DNA of 51,132 nucleotides from an uncultured Acidobacteriia bacterium (GTDB taxonomy: Bacteria > Acidobacteriota > Terriglobia > Bryobacterales > Bryobacteraceae): contig CAIYHG010000118.1 of NCBI GenBank assembly GCA_903925975.1, forward strand, positions 1 through 51,132. The letters run 5' to 3'. The position numbers and the translations under genes are program-made. The notes under the pieces were generated by a model. That model searched no databases. It worked only from the letters and a program-made list of their open reading frames with translations, and had not been told where the DNA came from. This document shows positions 38,498 through 46,130 of this stretch, one piece after another. Position 1 is the stretch's first letter. Each line of letters starts with the position of its first letter.

Positions 38498-39555
38498 ACG
38501 CTTCAAGGAAGATAGCCCGGCAGCGAATCCTACGCGCGGCGCTGGCGATTGCATTCGCCACGGGCTTGTCGGGAATTGCGCTGGCAGCGGATCCCCCTCA
38601 GGCTGAGATTGGCAATGGCCAGATCAAAGCGAAGCTCTACCTTCCGGATGCGCAGAACGGTTTTTACCGCGCCACCAGGTTCGACTGGTCTGGAGTGATT
38701 TTCAGCCTCGAGTATGCGGGACACAATTACTACGGGCCGTGGTTTACCAAATACGATCCCCCGGTCAGGGATTTTACGTCCACACCCGAAGACATAACCG
38801 TGGGAGCGGCCAGCGCGATCACCGGGCCGGCGGAGGAATTCCAGCGGCCGATCGGATATGACACTGCCAAGCCCGGCGAAACGTTTCTCAAGGTCGGAGT
38901 GGGCATCTTGCGCAAGCCAGACGATAAGGCGTACTCCGCTTATTTGCCCTACGAGATCGTGAACGGCGGCAAGTGGGCCGTTCAGAAGGGCGCGGATTTC
39001 GTCACGTTCACGCAAACGCTTGCCGACGAAGCCACCGGGTATGGGTACGTGTACGTGAAAACTGTCAGGCTGACGCCCGGGAAAGCTGAGATGGTAATGC
39101 AGCACAGCCTGAAGAACACCGGGAAGATGCCGCTGAAGACGAATCTCTATGACCACAATTTCCTGGTGTTGGACAAGGCTGCTCCCGGTCCGGACTTCGA
39201 GATTTCAGCGCCGTTCGAGATTAAGGCCGCCGGCAACCGCGCTCCAAATGCGGAGTTCGGCGAGATCCGCGGGCAGAAGATCGCCTATCTGAAGCCGCTG
39301 CAAAACCAGGACCGCTTCTCGGTTGGCATCGCCGGTTTCGGCGCCGATCCGAAAGACTATGATTTCCGCATTGAAAATCGGAAGCTAGGCGCTGGAATGA
39401 GGATTGTCGGCGACCGCCCGCTGGCCAGTGTGGCGCTGTGGTCGATTCGCAGCGTCCTGGCACTGGAACCGTTTATCGATGTGGCGGCCGACCCAGGGCA
39501 AGAGTTCACCTGGAAGTACACGTACTCGTACTACACGGCGCCGAAGGGCAACTGA
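38473..39555 (+). CDS. Exported protein of unknown function, beta-rich (possible mutarotase-like fold)
   Basis: A 360-residue protein. The ATG at 38473 follows AGGAG at ideal spacing and opens a signal peptide ending GIALAADPP; the longer open frame upstream is the shadow of the remnant. The mature protein is rich in predicted beta strands: RATRFDWSGVIFSLEYAGHN, YGPWFTKYDPPVRDFTS, VMQHSLKNTGKMPLKTNLYD and DHNFLVLD. The pattern of aromatic and HN residues recalls galactose-mutarotase-like sugar-binding domains, but this is a weak inference. Related C-terminal fragments lie on both sides. Context (receptors upstream, cupins and sugar-acid enzymes downstream) points to handling a saccharide-derived compound in the periplasm. 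Confidence 0.75.
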   Translation: MANHVRLLNASRKIARQRILRAALAIAFATGLSGIALAADPPQAEIGNGQIKAKLYLPDAQNGFYRATRFDWSGVIFSLEYAGHNYYGPWFTKYDPPVRDFTSTPEDITVGAASAITGPAEEFQRPIGYDTAKPGETFLKVGVGILRKPDDKAYSAYLPYEIVNGGKWAVQKGADFVTFTQTLADEATGYGYVYVKTVRLTPGKAEMVMQHSLKNTGKMPLKTNLYDHNFLVLDKAAPGPDFEISAPFEIKAAGNRAPNAEFGEIRGQKIAYLKPLQNQDRFSVGIAGFGADPKDYDFRIENRKLGAGMRIVGDRPLASVALWSIRSVLALEPFIDVAADPGQEFTWKYTYSYYTAPKGN

Positions 39556-39579
39556 ACGTGAGGCTTTTGGCCCCTCCGA

Positions 39580-39685
39580 AGTTTTGGAACGGTGGAGCCT
39601 GTTGGTGGATGTAGTAGCCGACCCGGGCAAAGACTTTACGTGGATCTACACGTATACGCACTATACCCAGCGGGCGGGCAAGTGA
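39580..39685 (+). pseudogene. Second C-terminal remnant of the same family, downstream
   Basis: This stretch encodes ERWSLLVDVVADPGKDF followed by TWIYTYTHYT and a stop. It matches the last 30 residues of the full-length protein (EPFIDVAADPGQEF, TWKYTYSYYT). It has no start codon or ribosome binding site of its own. It is best explained as the tail of a tandem copy left after deletion between repeats. Confidence 0.7.
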
Positions 39686-39776
39686 TCGAAATGCGTGAAA
39701 TTGAGTCAAGCGCCGGCGGCCAGAGCGGGTTTGTCGATGCAACCCGCCGCGCACTGCCGGCTTAGGAGAGCAATCA

Positions 39777-40925
39777 ATGCGAAGAGTAATCGTTTCTATC
39801 GTCGCGCTGGCGAGCATTTGCCTCGCGCAGCAGAATAGGCAGAACGCACCCGTCCAGCAACCGCCAAGTGCGGCTCCGGCCGCGGCTGCCGCCCCTGGAG
39901 CCCCCGCGGCCCCTGCGGCCGCACCGCGCGGCGAGGCGCTTCCCCCGCTCAATGTATTGCGCGGCGTGGACACTGACCGGTATATCGGCTACCCCGAACT
40001 TGCGCCCATGCATGAGTTCCACGGAACGCTCATGGCGCATACGATACTGAGCGGCGGCGACCCGTACACGCCCGGGGCAAACGGCCAGGTTCTCGAGTAC
40101 CGCAAAGACCTTTCCGCGGTGACTCTGCTGCCCCACAACGTGACGCCTCTCACGGCGCATGCGGATGCGTACTTCTTCTATGTCGAAAGCGGCAAGGGCA
40201 AGCTAGACGATGGAAAGAACCAGTGGGAGCTGCGTGAGAACATCGCGGTGCTTGTGCCGCCAAACCTCGCGTATCGTTTCACCAACACGGGGGACGAGAC
40301 GTTGCAGATGGTGATGCTCACCTGGACTGCGACGGGAACGCCGAAGAATGAACTGATAGTCAGGGACGTCAATCTGCTCGGCTTCTGTGAAGAGCACGCG
40401 CACTGGAACAACTATTCCAAGTGCATCTTCGGCAATGCCGACGGCTTGTACCAAAATGAGCGCATCTATCTGGTGCAGTTGCAGCCGTGGTCGATGAACC
40501 AACCGCACAGCCACGGAAAGGGCACCGAAGAGATCTGGGTCAAGACCACCCCGGGCACGATCCCCTGCGTGATCGGCAGCGACATGCGCGAAATGCGTCT
40601 AAATACGGCGTATCTGGTGCCTCCGGATGGCATTACGAACCACTCAAACATCAACACTACGAAGGACACAGTTCAATCGTGGCTCTACATCGCGCGCGGC
40701 GCGCCGGTTGCCCCGGGCGCAGGTCGCGGCGGGCAACCCAACGCTGGGGCTAATGCACCCGCCGGACGTGGCGGCGCTCCTGGCGCAGCTGCCGCCCCCG
40801 GCGCACCTGGGGCTGCTGGCGCACCTGGCGCCGGCGGCGGCCAAGGCGGCGGAAGGGGCCCGGCGAATCCGAATATCAACCGGGATACCACAGCGGCTAC
40901 CGTAGCCGGCAAGCCGTTGAACTAG
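39777..40925 (+). CDS. Secreted bicupin protein with Gly/Ala/Pro-rich C-terminus
   Basis: A 382-residue protein with signal peptide (MRRVIVSIVALASICLAQ), a low-complexity Pro/Ala linker, and two cupin barrels. Cupin 1 covers about residues 110-185 (VTPLTAHADAYFFYVESGKG, ending in LVPPNLAYRFTNTG). Cupin 2 covers about 235-305, with the metal-ligand set QPHSHGKGTEEIW and a late histidine in GITNHSN. The last 70 residues are a Gly/Ala/Pro-rich tail. Cupins of this kind act as sugar isomerases, dioxygenases or binding proteins, and no specific activity can be read. A paralogue lies at 49220-50299. It heads a run of co-directional genes with short gaps. Confidence 0.8.
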   Translation: MRRVIVSIVALASICLAQQNRQNAPVQQPPSAAPAAAAAPGAPAAPAAAPRGEALPPLNVLRGVDTDRYIGYPELAPMHEFHGTLMAHTILSGGDPYTPGANGQVLEYRKDLSAVTLLPHNVTPLTAHADAYFFYVESGKGKLDDGKNQWELRENIAVLVPPNLAYRFTNTGDETLQMVMLTWTATGTPKNELIVRDVNLLGFCEEHAHWNNYSKCIFGNADGLYQNERIYLVQLQPWSMNQPHSHGKGTEEIWVKTTPGTIPCVIGSDMREMRLNTAYLVPPDGITNHSNINTTKDTVQSWLYIARGAPVAPGAGRGGQPNAGANAPAGRGGAPGAAAAPGAPGAAGAPGAGGGQGGGRGPANPNINRDTTAATVAGKPLN

Positions 40926-40958
40926 ACAGCGGGCATTGAAACACGGCGAAATTGCATC

Positions 40959-40986
40959 CAGCCCCAGGCGGCAGCGCCTGGGGCTG
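40959..40986 (+). repeat. Intercistronic perfect hairpin
   Basis: A 12-bp perfect stem (40959-40970 with 40975-40986) with loop GCAG. No T run follows, and the ribosome binding site AAAGGAGG of the next gene starts within a few bases. It is likely an mRNA-processing or stability element, or a partial terminator that sets expression ratios. Confidence 0.7.
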
Positions 40987-41000
40987 CTCAAAGGAGGACT

Positions 41001-41426
41001 ATGGAACGCAGAACTATGATCGGCGCGATGATTGCCGCGGTGGCTTCGAGCGCCGCAGGCCAGACCCCGGCCAAGAAAGCCGGTCAGGCGAAGGGCGCCG
41101 CTCCGGCGAAAAGGCCCATTCAGCTGAATTGCGATCTGGCGGTAGATCCCAAGCAGGAAGACGCCTTTATTAAGCACTTCGAGACGGTGTTTCGTCCCGT
41201 TGCGCAAAAGCATGAAGGCTATATCGATCTCAAATTGCTGAGGATAGATCTACAGATCCGCGGCAACGTGCCCGCCGGCTGCAGGGTACGCTTCTCGCTG
41301 ACGTACCAGACCGAAGAACTGCGACAGAAGTGGATCGCGCACCCGGACCACGAGAAAGCATGGGCCCCAATGGAAGCCATGCTCACCGATCACAACTTCA
41401 ATATACTGGTATACGACGTCTACTAG
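41001..41426 (+). CDS. Exported ABM-domain protein (putative quinol monooxygenase-like)
   Basis: A 141-residue protein. The N-terminus MERRTMIGAMIAAVASSAAG is a signal peptide with a twin arginine and could use the Tat or Sec route. The mature part is an antibiotic-biosynthesis-monooxygenase (dimeric ferredoxin-like) domain: LNCDLAVDPKQEDAFIKHFE, VAQKHEGYIDLKLLRID, and TYQTEELRQKWIAHPDHEKA. Members include YgiN-like quinol monooxygenases and heme-degrading enzymes, but many have unknown roles. The ATG has AAAGGAGG at good spacing. It lies between the bicupin and cyclase-family genes, with hairpins on both sides. Confidence 0.75.
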   Translation: MERRTMIGAMIAAVASSAAGQTPAKKAGQAKGAAPAKRPIQLNCDLAVDPKQEDAFIKHFETVFRPVAQKHEGYIDLKLLRIDLQIRGNVPAGCRVRFSLTYQTEELRQKWIAHPDHEKAWAPMEAMLTDHNFNILVYDVY

Positions 41427-41442
41427 AAACGGCGCCACTGCG

Positions 41443-41476
41443 TTAATGCAAGCCGGCCCATCCCGGCTTGCATTAA
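41443..41476 (+). repeat. Intercistronic perfect 14-bp hairpin
   Basis: TTAATGCAAGCCGG (41443-41456) pairs perfectly with CCGGCTTGCATTAA (41463-41476) around a six-base loop. It is followed by AAGGAG of the next gene rather than a T run. The ribosome binding site is nine bases beyond the stem, so the hairpin could affect both termination and translation. Confidence 0.72.
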
Positions 41477-41503
41477 CATGTATTAAGGAGTTACACGTCT
41501 GTT

Positions 41504-42481
41504 ATGCCGAAAATAGCGATCATAAGCGCACTCTTGCTGGCCCTATTCGCCGGTTCGCTCGCAGCTCAGGCGCCTGCCAAACCACTGACCAAGGCGGATA
41601 TCGACCGCATGATGAAGGAGTTATCCAACTGGGGCCGTTGGGGCAAGGAAGACCAAATGGGGACGGTCAACCTGATCACCGCAGCCAGCAGGAAAGCGGC
41701 GGTGAAGCTGGTGACCGAGGGAGTTTCGGTGTCGATGGCTCGGGACACCAATTCGAAGAAGGACTTGGATAATCCCAATCCTTTTGTCGTTAAGATGAGT
41801 CCGCCGGTTGGCGGCGAGTTCAACATGGATGAACAGACCGTGTTCTTTCATGGCTTTGCAGTGAGCCACCTGGATTCGCTGGCGCATATCTTTTTCGATG
41901 GGGACAAGATGTACAACGGCTTCCCCACAAGCGCGGTGAAGCCGGACGGCACGGGAGCCCTGGACGTCAGAGCCTACAAGAATGGGTTCCTCACGCGCGG
42001 AGTGCTGATCGACATTCCGTGGCTTAAGGGCCTACCGTATCTGGAGCCGGGAACGGCTATCTATCCCGAAGATATCGCCGCATGGGAAAAGAAGACCGGC
42101 ATACGCATCGGGAGCGGCGACGCGGTGTTCATCCGCACGGGAAGGTGGGGGTACCGGGACGCTAAGGGTCCCTGGGATATTTCCTCCAAAGCAGCGGGGA
42201 TTTATGCTTCCTGCGTGCCTTTGCTGAAGCAGCGGGATATCGCGATTCTCGGCAGCGACGCGGCCCACGATGTAGTGCCCTCGGGCGTTGAGGGCGCCGA
42301 TTTTCCAGTCCACGAATTACTGATCGGGGCCATGGGCGTGGCTCTATTCGATCAACTGAATCTCGAAGATATTGCCAAAGCGGCTGAGGCGAGAAAGCGC
42401 TGGACCTTCCTCTTCACGGCTGCGCCGGTGCGGGTCGTAGGCGGCACCGGAGCGGCGATAAACCCAATCGCGACGTTTTGA
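41504..42481 (+). CDS. Secreted cyclase-family hydrolase (PF04199 type)
   Basis: A 325-residue protein with a signal peptide (MPKIAIISALLLALFAGSLAA). The family metal motif HxDxxxH is present as AVSHLDSLAHIFFDG, with further family blocks RGVLIDIPWLKGLPYLEPG, GSGDAVFIRTGRWGY and LGSDAAHDVVPSGV. The family contains kynurenine formamidase-like and isatin hydrolase-like enzymes that hydrolyse cyclic or formyl amides and similar bonds. Being exported is notable, since well-studied relatives are cytoplasmic. It would act in the periplasm on an imported compound. The spacing from AAGGAG to the ATG is long (14 bases). Confidence 0.82.
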   Translation: MPKIAIISALLLALFAGSLAAQAPAKPLTKADIDRMMKELSNWGRWGKEDQMGTVNLITAASRKAAVKLVTEGVSVSMARDTNSKKDLDNPNPFVVKMSPPVGGEFNMDEQTVFFHGFAVSHLDSLAHIFFDGDKMYNGFPTSAVKPDGTGALDVRAYKNGFLTRGVLIDIPWLKGLPYLEPGTAIYPEDIAAWEKKTGIRIGSGDAVFIRTGRWGYRDAKGPWDISSKAAGIYASCVPLLKQRDIAILGSDAAHDVVPSGVEGADFPVHELLIGAMGVALFDQLNLEDIAKAAEARKRWTFLFTAAPVRVVGGTGAAINPIATF

Positions 42482-42536
42482 CCGCGATGTTTAGATTGCA
42501 GCATCAAACAATTCTTGGAAAGAGAGCATTACTAAT

Positions 42537-43217
42537 ATGGCAAGATTCTCCCGTTTGAAAGTTCTGACTACGATGATTGACACGGGCATGATGCCCGTTT
42601 TCTATCACGCGGATCTCGAAGTAGCCAAGCAGGTCGCGAAGGCATGCGCCGCGGGCGGTTGCCCGCAACTGGAGTTCACCAACCGCGGGGACCACGCGTG
42701 GGAAGTGTTCACCGAGTTGGAGCGCTATTGCGCGCGTGAAGTGCCGGAAATGATCCTGGGCGTTGGCTCAGTGGTAGACCCGGGCACTGCGTCCCTTTAC
42801 ATCAACTGCGGCGCCAACTTCGTGGTTGGCCCACTGTTGAACGCGGATGTGGCGCGTGCGTGCAACCGGCGCAAAGTCCCGTATTCTCCCGGCTGCGGCA
42901 GCGCTTCGGAGATCTCGGCGGCCGAGGAATTGGGTTGCGAGATCGTCAAGGTGTTTCCGGGCGCCGAGGTCGGCGGGCCGAAGTTCGTGAAGGCCGTCCA
43001 AGGCCCGTGCCCCTGGACCTCGATCATGCCTACCGGTGGCGTAGACAGCACCGAAGCGTCCCTCAAGGCTTGGTTTGACGCGGGCGTGGTTTGCGTCGGC
43101 ATGGGATCGAACCTTGTGACGAAGGAACTGCTCGCGGCGAAGGACTACGCTGGAATCTCCGCCAAGGTCCGCGCCACGTTGGATATCATTCGCGCAATCA
43201 GGGGAGGTAAGAAGTAA
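42537..43217 (+). CDS. eda: KDPG / 4-hydroxy-2-oxoglutarate aldolase
   Basis: A 226-residue class I aldolase of the Eda type that splits KDPG into pyruvate and glyceraldehyde 3-phosphate, or 4-hydroxy-2-oxoglutarate into pyruvate and glyoxylate. The catalytic glutamate is in PQLEFTNRG and the Schiff-base lysine in GCEIVKVFPGAEVGG; SIMPTGGVDSTEASLKAWF is the phosphate-binding end. There is no signal peptide, so it is cytoplasmic. The N-terminus is slightly longer than in E. coli Eda (213). Its stop overlaps the kinase start (TAATG), which couples the two steps of KDG degradation. Confidence 0.92.
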   Translation: MARFSRLKVLTTMIDTGMMPVFYHADLEVAKQVAKACAAGGCPQLEFTNRGDHAWEVFTELERYCAREVPEMILGVGSVVDPGTASLYINCGANFVVGPLLNADVARACNRRKVPYSPGCGSASEISAAEELGCEIVKVFPGAEVGGPKFVKAVQGPCPWTSIMPTGGVDSTEASLKAWFDAGVVCVGMGSNLVTKELLAAKDYAGISAKVRATLDIIRAIRGGKK

Positions 43218-44314
43218 TGCCGCTTAACATTAGGCCGAAAGCAGAGTGCATGTGGGATGCAGCGTCGCTCGGCGAAGTGATGCTGCGGCTGGATCCGGGC
43301 GAAGGGCGGGTTCGCACGACCCGGCACTTCCAGGTTTGGGAAGGCGGCGGCGAATACAACGTAGTGCGCGGACTGCGCCGCTGCTTCGGACTCAAGACCA
43401 CCGTGGTCACCTCCATCGTGGATAACGAAATCGGCCGCCTCCTGGAAGACCTGATGTTGCAGGGCGGCGTGGACCTTTCGCACGTCAAGTGGATGCCTTT
43501 TGACGGCATCGGCAAGGCGTCGCGCGTGGGTCTGAACTTCACGGAGCGCGGATACGGCGCTCGTGCGGCGGTAGGCTGTTCCGACCGCGGCTGGGCTGCG
43601 GCTTCGCAACTCAAACCCGGCGACGTGGATTGGGCGCAGCTTTTCGAGAAGGAAGGCGTGCGTTGGCTTCATTGCGGCGGAATCTTCGCCGCCCTGGCGG
43701 CCGGCACTGCCGACATCACCATCGAGGCGATGGAAGCCGCGAAGAAGGCCGGCACGATCGTCTCTTACGATCTGAATTTCCGCGCGTCCCTGTGGAAGTC
43801 ACAGGGCGGTCCGGCCCGGGCGATGGAAGTCAACCGCAAGATCGCGTCCCTGGTGGACGTAATGATCGGCAACGAGGAAGACTTCACCGCCGCGCTGGGG
43901 TTCAAGGTTCCCGACCTTGACGAGCACATTTCCAACATCGACCCCGCCAATTTCAAGAAGATGATTAGCGAAGTCGTTCAGATGTACCCGAACTTCAAGG
44001 CGGTGGCCACCACGCTGCGCAACGCGAAGACGGCTTCCGTCAACGACTGGGGCGCGGTTCTCTGGGCAGACGGGGAATTTTACGAAGCTCCCTTGCGTGA
44101 GAACCTGGAGATCTTCGACCGGGTGGGCGGCGGCGATAGCTTCGCTTCCGGCCTGGCCTATGGTTTCCTGGCCGGCAAGACGCCACAGCAGTGCGTGGAG
44201 TACGGCGCTGCGCACGGCGCGCTGGCGATGACCACTCCTGGCGATACCACCATGGTAACCGTCAAGGAAGTGGAAGCTGCCATGAAGGGCAAAGGCGCTC
44301 GCGTAATCCGGTAA
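43217..44314 (+). CDS. kdgK: PfkB-family sugar kinase, probably 2-keto-3-deoxygluconate kinase
   Basis: A 365-residue cytoplasmic kinase. PfkB features are the N-terminal SLGEVMLRLDPGEGRV and GGGEYNVVRGLRRCFG with the substrate-binding glycine pair, YDLNFRASLW, GNEEDF, and the C-terminal anion hole and catalytic base in DRVGGGDSFASGLAYGFL. KDG kinases share this pattern. The coupling with the KDPG aldolase (overlapping stop/start) is the main reason for naming KDG as substrate. A ketogluconate or other sugar acid remains possible. Confidence 0.85.
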   Translation: MPLNIRPKAECMWDAASLGEVMLRLDPGEGRVRTTRHFQVWEGGGEYNVVRGLRRCFGLKTTVVTSIVDNEIGRLLEDLMLQGGVDLSHVKWMPFDGIGKASRVGLNFTERGYGARAAVGCSDRGWAAASQLKPGDVDWAQLFEKEGVRWLHCGGIFAALAAGTADITIEAMEAAKKAGTIVSYDLNFRASLWKSQGGPARAMEVNRKIASLVDVMIGNEEDFTAALGFKVPDLDEHISNIDPANFKKMISEVVQMYPNFKAVATTLRNAKTASVNDWGAVLWADGEFYEAPLRENLEIFDRVGGGDSFASGLAYGFLAGKTPQQCVEYGAAHGALAMTTPGDTTMVTVKEVEAAMKGKGARVIR

Positions 44315-44321
44315 CTGCGAT

Positions 44322-45980
44322 ATGAATCAGCCTTGGCTGCAGAACTTTAATCCGCTGGGGAATGTCTTTCTCTCCACGCTAGCCGCTGCCATTCCGGTTT
44401 GCACTTTGTTCTATTTCCTAGCCGTACGGCGGGCGCCGGCCTGGCGCTCCGCCATCTACGGCTTCATCGCCGCTCTGGCGGTGGCGTTGGTCGTCTTCCG
44501 AATGCCGGTCCAGATGGTGGCCGGGGCCGTTGCCGACGGGCTTGTGTTCGGCTGGTTCCGCATCGCCTGGATGGTAGTTGGGGCCGTGTTTGTCTACGAC
44601 ATCTCGGTCGAGTCCGGCCAGTTTGAAACCATCAAGCGATCAATCGCCGGAATCTCCGGCGACCGGCGCTTGCAGGTTCTGCTGATTGCCATCGCTTTTG
44701 GGTCGGTGCTGGAAGGAGCAGGGGGCGGCGGCGCCCCGGTGGCGGTGACCGCAGCCATGATGATCGGGCTCGGTTTCCCGCCGGTCCAGGCCGGTCTGCT
44801 CTGCCTGATCGGGAATTCCACGCCGGTGGCATTCGGCGGCCTTGGGAATCCGGTGCGCACACTTGTTGCCGTCACCGGATTGCCGGAGGCGGATTTCAGC
44901 GCCATGGTCGGCCGCATCATACCGCTGGCCGTTATCATCCTCCCGTTCTGGCTGATTCGCGTCTTCTGCAAGACCAAGGACACCCTGGCCGTGTGGCCAG
45001 GGCTCCTGGCTTGCGGAATCACATTCGGTGGCCTGCAGTTCTTCTGGGCCAACTATATGGGCCCCACGCTGGCCAGCGTAATCGCCGGTGTTGGCACGAT
45101 CATCATTCTGGCCATCTTCTTCCGGAAGGTTTGGCATCCGAAGGAGATATACCGCTTTGCCGGCGAGAAGTCAGCGAAGGCTGATATGGAGGAGGGCGAG
45201 CCTCTCACTTTCCGCAAGATCGTGTACGCGTGGTCGCCGTTCCTGCTGCTGATAGCCTTCGTTGTCGTCTGGGGCTTGCCTTCGGTTGTGAAGGTTCTGG
45301 ATAAGGTGTCCTGGAAGGCGCCGGTTCCGGGCCTTCATATGATGGTGGTCCGCACTCCGCCGGTCGTGGCCACGGCCTACGCCGAGCCGGCGTTCTTTGA
45401 TGTATCGTGGCTCTCGACGGTGGGCACCGGCACGTTCCTGGCCGGCATGCTGGCCGGACCGATGATGGGCCTCTCGATCGGCCGCACGTGGAATATCTTC
45501 TTGCGGGTAATGGGAAAGCTCAAGCTCAGCCTGATCGCCATTATGGCCATGCTGGGAGTGGGCTATGTCACCCGTTACTGCGGGATGGATGCCACATTGG
45601 GAATGGCCATGGCGCAAACCGGCGCCCTGTTCCCGTTCTTCGGCACGGCGATAGGATGGGTTGGGGTTGCGCTTAGCGGTACGGACGCAGGTTCCAACGC
45701 TCTGTTTGGGAGTTTTCAGGCGATAACCGCCACGAAACTCGGTCTGAGCCCGATCCTCATGGGCGCGGCGAACAGCGCCGGCGGCGTCATGGGGAAAATG
45801 GTGGCTGCGCAATCACTGGTGATTGCGTGCGCCGCGACGGGGCAGGCCGGGAAAGAAGGCGATCTGTTCCGGTCGATTCTCAAGCACAGTCTGGGTCTGC
45901 TCGTAATCGTTGGGTTGATTGTGTTGGCGTTTGCTTATGTTTTCCCGTCCCTGATTCCAAGCGGTCACCAGTATTTGTAA
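44322..45980 (+). CDS. L-lactate permease family transporter (LctP/GlcA)
   Basis: A 552-residue inner membrane protein with 12 or more hydrophobic segments, the usual length for the lactate permease family. Conserved blocks are FGSVLEGAGGGGAPVAVTAAM-type sequence near residue 125, GNSTPVAFGGLGNPVRTLVA, GWVGVALSGTDAGSNALFGS and LGLSPILMGAANSAGGVMGK. Known members carry lactate and glycolate with protons. Here the gene begins seven bases after the kinase gene in a sugar-acid cluster, so it may move a short hydroxy- or keto-acid rather than lactate. A hairpin terminator follows. Confidence 0.9.
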   Translation: MNQPWLQNFNPLGNVFLSTLAAAIPVCTLFYFLAVRRAPAWRSAIYGFIAALAVALVVFRMPVQMVAGAVADGLVFGWFRIAWMVVGAVFVYDISVESGQFETIKRSIAGISGDRRLQVLLIAIAFGSVLEGAGGGGAPVAVTAAMMIGLGFPPVQAGLLCLIGNSTPVAFGGLGNPVRTLVAVTGLPEADFSAMVGRIIPLAVIILPFWLIRVFCKTKDTLAVWPGLLACGITFGGLQFFWANYMGPTLASVIAGVGTIIILAIFFRKVWHPKEIYRFAGEKSAKADMEEGEPLTFRKIVYAWSPFLLLIAFVVVWGLPSVVKVLDKVSWKAPVPGLHMMVVRTPPVVATAYAEPAFFDVSWLSTVGTGTFLAGMLAGPMMGLSIGRTWNIFLRVMGKLKLSLIAIMAMLGVGYVTRYCGMDATLGMAMAQTGALFPFFGTAIGWVGVALSGTDAGSNALFGSFQAITATKLGLSPILMGAANSAGGVMGKMVAAQSLVIACAATGQAGKEGDLFRSILKHSLGLLVIVGLIVLAFAYVFPSLIPSGHQYL

Positions 45981-46009
45981 AGCTGTAGTCAGGGTCGTGG
46001 GATAGAACC

Positions 46010-46054
46010 AGCGGGTTCGCTGCTTCGGGCAGCGAACCCGCTAATCAAGTTTTT
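46010..46054 (+). terminator. Hairpin terminator after the permease gene
   Basis: A perfect 14-bp stem (46010-46023 with 46029-46042) with a TTCGG loop, then AATCAAG and five T (46050-46054). It probably ends or attenuates the eda-kdgK-permease transcript before the lipoprotein gene. Confidence 0.8.
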
Positions 46055-46130
46055 GGGCCACTTTTGTCAAGACAGGTCGATTCGAAGAGGCCAGCGCGGT
46101 TAAACAACTGGTCTGAGAGGAATGAATGAC

